Source: Bacteroidota bacterium | Lineage (GTDB): Bacteria; Bacteroidota; Bacteroidia; NS11-12g; UBA9320 | DNA length: 10,064 nt | Assembly: GCA_003485825.1 (NCBI GenBank) | Contig: DNHN01000044.1 | Span: 1 to 10,064 of the forward strand | Direction: 5' to 3' | In this document: in pieces, positions 1-6,147 of the stretch | Layout of the letters: every line of letters starts with the position of its first letter | Numbering within the stretch: position 1 is the first letter of the stretch | Notes under the pieces: model-generated | The model's input: only the letters and a program-made list of their open reading frames with translations | What the model was told of the DNA's origin: nothing | The model's database searches: none | Program-made: the position numbers and the translations under genes

Positions 1-300
1 ATCAACTATACACGGGGTCAGATAGAATGGTGCAAAGACCACGAGCAAAACATGTGGAAGTATATGGTACAAAAAGATGTTCTATTTAGCTCAGATAAAA
101 ACGAGTATCAGAAACACTATTTCAATGATGGACCATTTACGTCTACCTTTGGAAATGACAGTCCTCCGCGCACAGGAGCTTGGATTGGATGGCAAATCAT
201 ACGGCAGTATATGGCTTCAAATCCAGAGATGAGTATCCACGACTTGTTAAAAGATACAGACCACGCTGCCATATTTCAAAAGAGTGGGTATAGACCGTAA
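1..300 (+). CDS. gldB: GldB-like gliding motility lipoprotein, C-terminal part (5' end outside window)
   Basis: The frame is open from base 1 to the TAA at 298-300, giving the last 99 residues of a protein that begins before the window. The ATG at 52 is internal. The visible part matches what I recall of the GldB C-terminus: an aromatic and acidic stretch around IEWCKDHEQNMWKYM, then a glycine-rich PPRTGAWIGWQIIRQYM segment, then a short tail ending IFQKSGYRP. GldB is a lipoprotein required for gliding and linked to type IX secretion in flavobacteria; related proteins also occur in non-gliding members of the phylum. The N-terminal signal and lipobox cannot be seen here. The neighbour at 393 is convergent, so nothing downstream is co-transcribed with it. 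A T9SS cargo-like gene at 1167-2300 fits a T9SS-bearing organism. The family call is fairly sure; actual motility cannot be judged. Confidence 0.72.
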   Translation: MNYTRGQIEWCKDHEQNMWKYMVQKDVLFSSDKNEYQKHYFNDGPFTSTFGNDSPPRTGAWIGWQIIRQYMASNPEMSIHDLLKDTDHAAIFQKSGYRP

Positions 301-392
301 AGAGTGATTTAAGAGGAGCACTCCAAATGAAATTAAATGGAGAAAATCCAAGAATTCTGTGCTCACACTTAACTAGCGCCTAAAGGCTGGAT

Positions 393-1142
393 TTACCTAC
401 TAAAGCAGAAATACTCTCCTTTAGGGCTGACCACCACTCTCGGCAACTCTCGGCTTTTTTCGAAGATATCATATCCCTTTTGAAGTTGTTTCCAAAAAGA
501 CACTAGCTCGCTATCGAATTGCTTGGCGAGCAGCTCCATATTCTCCTCTGTAAGTCGAGCTGGAAACATGTGTACCGGAATATCATACTGATCATGCCCA
601 GAAGCCTCTAAGCAAAACACATACAACTCCTTAATCCACTCATCCGTAATAGGTATACAACCTACCGTACTACAACCACCATGAATAAATATCATACCTC
701 CTGGTGTGAATCTATCTGCCAAAAAAGAATCACTTGCATTGGGATAGTTCACTTTGAGTGATAGAAAATATGCACTGGTAGCGTTAAACTTACTGATTTG
801 GTAAAAGCCTTCAGGTATTTGCATATCTCCTTCCTTGCGTTTAGGCCCTAACTGACCTACATTTTCACAAAACTTGTAGGTAGTAATGAGTTTATAGGTA
901 GAGTCTTCCTTATTTTTAGCCCACACTTCTAAGTCTTCCTCAAACTTAAATGCTCGCAGTAAAATGTCACAATTGAAATGATCTACGCCCTGAGCTCGCA
1001 GTTTAGCATATGCCTCTTCTGCTTTATCTCTGTAGGCCTGAAAAACAGTATAGTGTTCTAGCTGAATATCTTTAAAACTCGGTTCTTCTGACATAAATGA
1101 CATGTAAATCGGAATAGATAATAAGAATATTAGAATGCGCAT
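393..1142 (-). CDS. YafK-like L,D-transpeptidase-fold (YkuD family) exported protein
   Basis: This 249-residue protein starts at an ATG and has a hydrophobic N-terminus (about residues 2-17) that looks like a signal peptide or anchor. The YkuD catalytic signature is clear at residues 154-162, HGGCSTVGC: His154 and the presumed nucleophile Cys162 correspond to the HG(x)nSxGC motif. The following IPITD replaces the usual Arg of classical L,D-transpeptidases and resembles the YafK (LdtF/DpaA) branch. In E. coli that protein acts on the link between peptidoglycan and Braun lipoprotein rather than making 3-3 crosslinks. Lpp is not typical of Bacteroidota, so the substrate here is open. An extra Cys157 sits inside the motif. 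The gene starts 24 bases after the stop of the upstream gene at 1167-2300, so co-transcription is likely. A CACCTTTG at 1161-1154 is one base off a -7 box and could be a secondary promoter. Fold is sure, reaction is not. Confidence 0.82.
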   Translation of the reverse strand: MRILIFLLSIPIYMSFMSEEPSFKDIQLEHYTVFQAYRDKAEEAYAKLRAQGVDHFNCDILLRAFKFEEDLEVWAKNKEDSTYKLITTYKFCENVGQLGPKRKEGDMQIPEGFYQISKFNATSAYFLSLKVNYPNASDSFLADRFTPGGMIFIHGGCSTVGCIPITDEWIKELYVFCLEASGHDQYDIPVHMFPARLTEENMELLAKQFDSELVSFWKQLQKGYDIFEKSRELPRVVVSPKGEYFCFSR

Positions 1143-1166
1143 TTTTCGAACTACAAAGGTGCAATA

Positions 1167-2300
1167 TTATTCTGTCTTAGCCCACTTAAAATCGTAACTC
1201 TTCCCCTCTATCACTAGCTGAATAATGTATGTTCCCACCGGTAAATCCTCTTGTCCGATGCTTAGCTTCTCACTGAAGGTTATTGCCAACATTTCAGGGC
1301 CCATTACTGAAAAGACGACTACTTTGGCATTCCTTCTTTTTTTCAATCTAATGCGCAGCGAACTGGATGTCTGAGATACTTCAAATTTGTGGGTAGAAAT
1401 CACATCTACACTAGCTGCTCTTCTTCTGGTATCTAGCAAGTATAGATTATTACCTATGATTTGGTACTCGTCTGATATGAACATATCCTGTCCATTGGCA
1501 AAAGCCAACGCCTCCTTCTGTGAGAACCCAACTGAATGTGTGACCCACTCCCCTCTTAGCAGACTACTTGATCCATTTATTTTTGTTAAATGCACTTTAC
1601 CACTAGTGAGCAAAGCAAGCGTATCCTTGTAGATATCTGCTGCGGTAATCCAGCCAAACTCCTTAGCTGTCGCAGTAAACTGTATACTATCTTTTAACCG
1701 AGCCACATAGCTTCCAGGTTGATCTGGTAGCACATACATGTAGCACCAGCCATCGTATGGATTTGTTCTGTTTTTGCTAAAAAGATATAAACTGTCTTGG
1801 TACCAAGCCATAGCCTCACAGTCAAAGTTAAGATCATTCGCAGCGGGCGGAAATGCCACTTGATTGGAAAAAGTAAATGAAATGGTATCCACCATCAGTT
1901 GATTCGTAAACACATTTTCGGGATTTACTGACTTATATATATTAAAGTCTTTTCGCTTATTTGCATTATTTCCAAAATCACCAATGTATAGATCTCCTAC
2001 ATCATCTTTTGTTAGGTCTTCCCAGTCCACATTAGAAGCATTTAGGATATCATACACGTTATATGAATTAGACGCAGTATCGTAACGATGTAGCTTAGGA
2101 GCATTACCTCCATCATTTACAAAATACAGAACCCCACCACCGTAATGCACCATTCCAGAGTTTTCTTGAAGATCATCGCTGAGAGTAGAAATCGTTCGCA
2201 CAGTTTGAGCGGCAGCCTGACATAAACCAAAGACTGATATGCATAGGAATAGTATAAATCGCAGCTGAAGCACAGTCAATAATAACCAAGAACTCCGCAA
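1167..2300 (-). CDS. secreted beta-propeller-like protein with T9SS type A sorting tail
   Basis: The protein is up to 377 residues long. It has a signal peptide (hydrophobic stretch about residues 12-29, then QAAAQ) and a body of repeated short beta-strand patterns with Asp/Gly turns (for example VLYFVNDGG, DLYIGDFGNN, SLYLFSKN, DMFISDEYQI), which suggests a beta-propeller. The last 70 or so residues resemble a type IX secretion type A sorting domain, with AKVVVFSVMGPEM, then DLPVGTYIIQLV, then a basic end. This predicts outer-membrane export and surface attachment or release. No enzyme motif is visible and I do not recognise the function. The start is uncertain. There is no ATG before residue 50; candidates are TTG at 2300, TTG at 2279 and GTG at 2273. 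The GTG would give the most compact signal peptide (LQLRFILFLC and onward). The divergent neighbour is rsmI; the downstream neighbour is the YafK-like gene, probably in the same transcript. Confidence 0.75.
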   Translation of the reverse strand: MRSSWLLLTVLQLRFILFLCISVFGLCQAAAQTVRTISTLSDDLQENSGMVHYGGGVLYFVNDGGNAPKLHRYDTASNSYNVYDILNASNVDWEDLTKDDVGDLYIGDFGNNANKRKDFNIYKSVNPENVFTNQLMVDTISFTFSNQVAFPPAANDLNFDCEAMAWYQDSLYLFSKNRTNPYDGWCYMYVLPDQPGSYVARLKDSIQFTATAKEFGWITAADIYKDTLALLTSGKVHLTKINGSSSLLRGEWVTHSVGFSQKEALAFANGQDMFISDEYQIIGNNLYLLDTRRRAASVDVISTHKFEVSQTSSSLRIRLKKRRNAKVVVFSVMGPEMLAITFSEKLSIGQEDLPVGTYIIQLVIEGKSYDFKWAKTE

Positions 2301-2357
2301 TAGCCAAACTATTAAGGGACATATCTTCTAAAATAGTACAAGAAACTGCGTTTATCT

Positions 2358-2453
2358 TCACCTGAACAAAACTTTACTCTTCATAGCCAAATACGCTGTA
2401 TTATTGACTTTTAGCTCCTCCAAACGCTTCTGTAGTTCATAGTCATGGATTAA
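2358..2453 (-). other. short coding-like stretch without a start codon, possible gene remnant
   Basis: Within the gap between the two divergent genes, this minus-strand frame reads 31 codons from just after a TAG (2456-2454) to a TGA (2360-2358). The amino acid pattern looks protein-like (HDYELQKRLEELK, then NNTAYLAMKSKVLFR), but the only ATG is near its end and upstream sequence runs into antisense rsmI. It may be the tail of a decayed gene or pure chance. No function is proposed. Nothing else is evident in the 2301-2470 gap apart from the promoter-like box noted separately. Confidence 0.18.
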
Positions 2454-2454
2454 C

Positions 2455-2462
2455 TATTTTTG
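2455..2462 (+). promoter_or_regulatory. putative -7 promoter element of the rsmI-lnt-lipB cluster
   Basis: TATTTTTG is an exact match to the Bacteroidota -7 consensus TAnnTTTG. It ends eight bases before the TTG start of rsmI, so a transcript starting at the usual distance would have almost no leader. I see no clear TTTG -33 element 19-21 bases upstream. The sequence match is direct; use as a promoter is inferred. Confidence 0.45.
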
Positions 2463-2470
2463 CGTCGATT

Positions 2471-3148
2471 TTGAGCGGAACATTATACATCGTACCCACG
2501 CCTATAGGCAATCTAGGAGACATCACTTACCGAGCTATAGAAGTACTCTCACAGGTAGATGCTATACTAGCAGAGGATACCAGACAAACTAAAAAGCTAC
2601 TTAACCACTATCAAGTAGAGAAAAAGCTTATCCCTTACCATCAGCACAATGAGCATAAGAATTTAAGTATGGTCATAGACAAGCTAAAGGATGGCGAAAC
2701 CTTTGCTGTATGTACAGATGCGGGTATGCCTGGCATATCAGATCCTGGATTCTTACTTATACGCGAAGCGGTACAAGAGGGAATTAATGTAATCACACTG
2801 CCCGGTGCGGTGGCCGCAATCGTAGCATTGGTAAATAGTGGCCTACCGTGTGATACCTTTGTGTACGAAGGCTTTTTACCACATAAAAAAGGAAAACAAA
2901 CCAAGATATTGAGTCTTGCAGAAGAAAAACGGACCACCATATTTTATGAGAGTCCGCACCGTATCATAAAAACCCTTACGATGATAAAGGAGCTACTCGG
3001 TGAGGAGCGCGGAGTTGTGATAGGAAGGGAATTGACCAAAAAATTTGAGGAGTACGTGCGCGGTACAGTAACCGAAGTTTTGGCACATTTAGAAACAAAC
3101 GCACCCAAAGGAGAGTTTGTACTTTTAATAGCTGGAAATGAAAAATAG
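2471..3148 (+). CDS. rsmI: 16S rRNA (cytidine1402-2'-O)-methyltransferase RsmI
   Basis: RsmI uses S-adenosylmethionine to methylate the 2'-O of C1402 in 16S rRNA, at the decoding centre. The 225-residue protein shows the tetrapyrrole-methylase-fold signature of the family: PTPIGNLGD (9-17), EDTR (35-38), DAGMPGISDPG (83-93), LPGA (110-113), FYESPHR (158-164), RELTKKFEE (186-194) and a final KGEFVLLI. It is shorter than E. coli RsmI (286 residues) and lacks the C-terminal extension, which I recall as usual in this phylum. The start is a TTG. It places the family N-terminus (SGTLYIVPTPIGNL) correctly, and no ATG, GTG or other usual start lies in frame between it and the upstream stop. A perfect -7 box sits at 2455-2462. 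The 3' end overlaps lnt by 11 bases (3138-3148), so the two are probably translationally coupled. Confidence 0.96.
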   Translation: MSGTLYIVPTPIGNLGDITYRAIEVLSQVDAILAEDTRQTKKLLNHYQVEKKLIPYHQHNEHKNLSMVIDKLKDGETFAVCTDAGMPGISDPGFLLIREAVQEGINVITLPGAVAAIVALVNSGLPCDTFVYEGFLPHKKGKQTKILSLAEEKRTTIFYESPHRIIKTLTMIKELLGEERGVVIGRELTKKFEEYVRGTVTEVLAHLETNAPKGEFVLLIAGNEK

Positions 3149-4727
3149 AAAACTAAAACTAGCCTTACTCACCGCACTACCCGCTATACTTTTTTGGCTA
3201 GCTTGGCCACCTAGAGATTTATTTTTCTTGAGTTTCGTCGCCTTTGTACCGCTCTTTATGCTCGAGCGAGAGACCACTGGCATTAAAGGTGGAGGTTGGC
3301 TCATCTACTTAGCATTGCTGCTTTGGAATGCTGCTATATCTTGGTGGGTGTGGAATGCAGAAGCTACCAGTAGTATCGTAATGATGACAGCCAACGCAGG
3401 TTTAATGTACTTGCCATGGCTAGGCTATCGCAAGGCAAAAAAAACGATGTCTGCAAGCAGGGCGTTTCTCGTATTCATAACACTTTGGTTGGCATTCGAA
3501 TACTTGCATCTCAACTGGCAAATCACGTGGCCGTGGTTTACGCTCGGCAATATTTTTGCGAAGCACAATGAAGTAGTGCAATGGTACGAGATTACCGGAA
3601 CCTTAGGAGGAAGTCTATGGGTGCTGTGGGCCAATGTACTGGTATACCAAACGGCAATAAAGACAGCTAAAAAATGGACCACCTGGCTAAAACCTGCATT
3701 AATGGTGATCGTTCCTATGTTGATATCCTTACCCTTTTATTTTTCTGCGTTTGAGCGCTTCTCCATGTACGAATCAGAAGAACAAGAAACACTACTCGTG
3801 CAACCCAACGTAGATCCCTACCTGAAGTTTGATGAGACCAACAAAGTAAGTAATCTCGTAAAAATGCTAGAAATGACGGAGAAGGAAATCACACCGAATA
3901 CTCAATATGTGATATTGCCAGAAACTGCAGTAGTAGAATATGTAGACGAAGACTACCCCTATCAGTTTGCGAGTATGCGAATTTTACGTGAATTCGTACA
4001 AAAACATCCTCAAATACATCTCATAACTGGTATTTCAACCTATGATTTTTATGATCCAGGTGAACCAATGACAGAAACGAAACGCAAGACTGAATATGGT
4101 AAATTCTATGAAAGCTACAATACGGCTTTAGAGTTGGATAAAGCAGGAAAAATAAACTTCTATCATAAAAGTAAGCTAGTACCCGGAGCAGAGAAAATGC
4201 CATATCCTTTTCTTTTTGGATTCTTAGAATACTTCGCGTTAGACTTTGGTGGCATAACTGGTAGCTTGGGTAGCGACCTATATCCTACCGTTTTTGATGT
4301 CGGAGAAAAACCAAACCTCGCTCCGCTTATCTGCTATGAAAGCGTATTCCCCGGCCACGTCGCTGGATTTACTCGAAAAGGCGCAGAAATATTGCTCGTG
4401 ATCACTAACGACGGCTGGTGGGAAGACACTGACGGATACAAACAGCATATGTACTATGCCTGTCTGCGTGCTATAGAAAACCGGAGAGAAGTGCTACGGA
4501 GTGCAAACACAGGTATCACCTGCCGTATAGACGCACTGGGACAACTACAGGAACGTACTGAGTGGTGGGAATCAGCAGTATTAAAAGTCAATACCCAAGG
4601 ACATTCTGAGCTTACCTTCTACAGCCGATTTGGCGACTATATTGGTAGAATAGCTAGTTTTATTGGAGTATTTTTTATATTGGGGATGTTTGTGAAGAAA
4701 AAAAGTAAAATTGGAACTCAAGGTTAA
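3138..4727 (+). CDS. lnt: apolipoprotein N-acyltransferase Lnt
   Basis: Lnt adds the third acyl chain, taken from phospholipid, to the N-terminal Cys of lipoproteins on the periplasmic face of the inner membrane. The 529-residue length is close to E. coli (512). An N-terminal block of hydrophobic segments (about residues 7-42, 52-72, 78-94, 107-124, 153-170, 184-204) is followed by a carbon-nitrogen hydrolase domain (about 215-490) and a last membrane segment (about 500-519). The catalytic triad is visible: Glu262 in ILPETAVVEY, Lys344 in FYHKSKLVPGAE, and Cys399 in APLICYES. The conserved ITNDGWWEDTDGYKQH and RAIENRREVLRSANTG blocks are present. The ATG overlaps the rsmI end by 11 bases, and the 3' end overlaps lipB by 17. 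Likely substrates in this window are the M49 lipoprotein and GldB. Function is assigned with confidence. Confidence 0.96.
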   Translation: MKNRKLKLALLTALPAILFWLAWPPRDLFFLSFVAFVPLFMLERETTGIKGGGWLIYLALLLWNAAISWWVWNAEATSSIVMMTANAGLMYLPWLGYRKAKKTMSASRAFLVFITLWLAFEYLHLNWQITWPWFTLGNIFAKHNEVVQWYEITGTLGGSLWVLWANVLVYQTAIKTAKKWTTWLKPALMVIVPMLISLPFYFSAFERFSMYESEEQETLLVQPNVDPYLKFDETNKVSNLVKMLEMTEKEITPNTQYVILPETAVVEYVDEDYPYQFASMRILREFVQKHPQIHLITGISTYDFYDPGEPMTETKRKTEYGKFYESYNTALELDKAGKINFYHKSKLVPGAEKMPYPFLFGFLEYFALDFGGITGSLGSDLYPTVFDVGEKPNLAPLICYESVFPGHVAGFTRKGAEILLVITNDGWWEDTDGYKQHMYYACLRAIENRREVLRSANTGITCRIDALGQLQERTEWWESAVLKVNTQGHSELTFYSRFGDYIGRIASFIGVFFILGMFVKKKSKIGTQG

Positions 4728-5364
4728 AAACATAGGGCACAAATCGTACTCACAAGCACAAGCCATACAGCAAGAAGTGCACGCCCAAGTATTAGCTGGA
4801 GGAGAAGACACCCTCATTCTCTGTGAGCACCCACATGTATACACTTTTGGTAAAAGTGCCGATAGAAATAACCTACTTATCTCTCCAGAATTTCTGAAAC
4901 GAATACGCGCTGAAGTGCACGAAACAGAGCGTGGTGGAGACATTACATACCATGGCCCTGGGCAATTGGTAGGCTACCCCATCATAAATCTCCGCAAGCA
5001 CGGAGTAGGTATAAAAAAATACGTAGAAACACTAGAACTTAGTATTATTAATGCATTAGCTACTTTCAACATCACTGCCTATCAGATAGATGGACTGACA
5101 GGGATATGGGTAGGGCAAGAAGGTGATATAAAGCGTAAGATAGGAGCCATAGGCATACGTGTACGAAATGGAGTAAGTATGCATGGATTCGCTCTGAATG
5201 TGACTACAGACCTCTCCTATTTCAATCATATCGTGCCTTGTGGCATAGCAGACAAAGAAGTCACTTCTATTCATCTAGAGATTAATTCAGGCACGGTAAC
5301 AGAGTTTGCCCAAGCCTTTCAAAATACTTTCCGAACTGAATGGCAGAAAGCGTTAACTTCGTAA
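4711..5364 (+). CDS. lipB: octanoyl-[acyl carrier protein]-protein N-octanoyltransferase LipB
   Basis: LipB moves an octanoyl group from acyl carrier protein to a lysine of lipoyl domains (pyruvate and 2-oxoglutarate dehydrogenases, glycine cleavage H protein), the first step of endogenous lipoate synthesis in the cytoplasm. The 217-residue protein carries the family motifs in order: LCEHPHVYTFGKSA, then RGGDITYHGPGQLVGYP (74-90), RKIGAIGIRVRNGVSMHGFALNV (written as two adjoining parts, Lys143 then His158) and HIVPCGI (173-179). Lys143 and Cys177 correspond to the acyl-thioester and general-base pair of the family. The start is a TTG at 4711, inside the last codons of lnt. It fits the usual N-terminal length and no ATG lies nearby. 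The gene therefore depends on the rsmI-lnt transcript and probably on coupled translation. lipA is not in the window. Confidence 0.95.
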   Translation: MELKVKNIGHKSYSQAQAIQQEVHAQVLAGGEDTLILCEHPHVYTFGKSADRNNLLISPEFLKRIRAEVHETERGGDITYHGPGQLVGYPIINLRKHGVGIKKYVETLELSIINALATFNITAYQIDGLTGIWVGQEGDIKRKIGAIGIRVRNGVSMHGFALNVTTDLSYFNHIVPCGIADKEVTSIHLEINSGTVTEFAQAFQNTFRTEWQKALTS

Positions 5365-5380
5365 CCTCATTATTAATTTA

Positions 5381-5737
5381 ATCAAAAAAATACTTCTCTG
5401 GACCATAGGAATCACCATTTCTGGTGCTGTTTTACTTGTATTATTTGCGTTGTATGGTAATTTCAGTGGCGGTGAGCGAGTAGGCAAGATTATAAAAATA
5501 AGTAAAAAAGGCTATGTTTTTAAAACATGGGAAGGTCAGCTGAATACCGGTGAAATTCAACAGGGAATCTGGGAATTTTCGGTCAAACCATCCGATGACA
5601 AGATTTTGAACGAACTGAGAGACGCCATGAGATCTGGCAGCCGAGTGGCCTTACATTATGATGAAAAATACGTATCTGTGCCTTTCTTAGGAGACACCAA
5701 AAACTTCATTACCGAAGTAGAAGTGTTGAAGGATTAG
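5381..5737 (+). CDS. small membrane-anchored conserved protein, apparent non-standard start
   Basis: From the first usual start codon, TTG at 5450, this frame gives 95 residues with no membrane segment. The same frame stays open back to a TAA at 5354-5356, and the upstream part encodes a good membrane anchor: IKKILLWTIGITISGAV, then LLVLFALYGN. I recall a Bacteroidota family of about 115-120 residues starting MKKIL, with this anchor followed by a soluble part like GKIIKISKKGYVFKTWEGQL and IWEFSV; it is sometimes labelled 6-phosphogluconate dehydrogenase without good cause. The matching start position here is ATC at 5381, giving 118 residues; ATT at 5369 or 5372 is also possible. Either a rare ATC/ATT start is used, the ATG was lost by mutation, or a base is wrong. 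It lies 16 bases after lipB and probably shares its transcript. Function is unknown. Confidence 0.6.
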   Translation: MKKILLWTIGITISGAVLLVLFALYGNFSGGERVGKIIKISKKGYVFKTWEGQLNTGEIQQGIWEFSVKPSDDKILNELRDAMRSGSRVALHYDEKYVSVPFLGDTKNFITEVEVLKD

Positions 5738-5762
5738 AAGATTCTTTTTTATTTTCGTTTGG

Positions 5763-6140
5763 ATGAAAATATATCAACGACTCCCTAAGCTCTCAATTTT
5801 CACTTTTTTATGTTTACTAAAAAGTTATAATTCTTGTAAAAAGGACGAATCTGCATACCCTGACACCATAATTGGTAAATGATGTATTGACAAAGATGAA
5901 GAACAAGTCGTTGAGTTTTCTGAAGATGGAACAGGTCGGGGTTTACAAGATAATCAAATCTTTTCTAGAGAATCATTCACTTTCAAAATTGATGGTAAGA
6001 TTTTAGATGTATTAGGCAAAAGCTACGAAATTGAGTTTATGAAAAACAATACGATTAAGTTGCAAACTTATCTTTACGCTTATTCCCAAGGCAATTATAC
6101 AAAGTATACGCTTCACTACGTACTTACTAGAATCAAATAG
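5763..6140 (+). pseudogene. small lipoprotein (lipocalin-like) gene interrupted by in-frame TGA
   Basis: An ATG at 5763 opens a frame encoding a signal sequence (LSIFTFLCLLKSYNSC, with a weak lipobox and Cys25), then KKDESAYPDTIIGK, then TGA at 5880-5882. The same frame continues without another stop for 85 codons to the TAG at 6138-6140, ending in beta-rich sequence (VVEFSEDGTGRG, SFTFKIDGKILDV, YEIEFMKNNTIKL, YTLHYVLTRI). Small lipocalin-like lipoproteins of this phylum usually have IIGKW at this point, so TGA most simply replaces a TGG Trp codon by one base. With the stop, only a 39-residue product would form. TGA is used as a normal stop elsewhere in the window (46-residue gene, Ldh gene), so a recoded genetic code is unlikely. 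The gene ends 7 bases from the convergent ung stop. Family assignment is tentative; the interruption itself is plain. Confidence 0.7.
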
Positions 6141-6147
6141 CAGATTC

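Noticed and set aside
316-364. GAGCAC/GTGCTC inverted repeat between gldB and the YafK-like gene as a bidirectional terminator
   Set aside because: Six-base stem with a 37-base loop and no T-run on either side; too weak to call.
2173-2361. 62-codon minus-strand frame with an ATG start overlapping the T9SS cargo signal peptide
   Set aside because: The other frame carries the signal peptide continuous with the conserved body; this one stops inside it and shows no family features.
2641-2940. 99-codon minus-strand frame inside rsmI
   Set aside because: Antisense to a well-conserved gene; its product shows no domain pattern.
4581-4943. 120-codon minus-strand frame across the lnt/lipB junction
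   Set aside because: Antisense to two certain genes; Cys- and Ser-rich product typical of a shadow frame.
5763-6140. Alternative genetic code (TGA read as Trp) to explain the interrupted lipoprotein
   Set aside because: TGA ends other genes here at sensible places and no other recognised gene has an internal TGA, so a point mutation or error is simpler.
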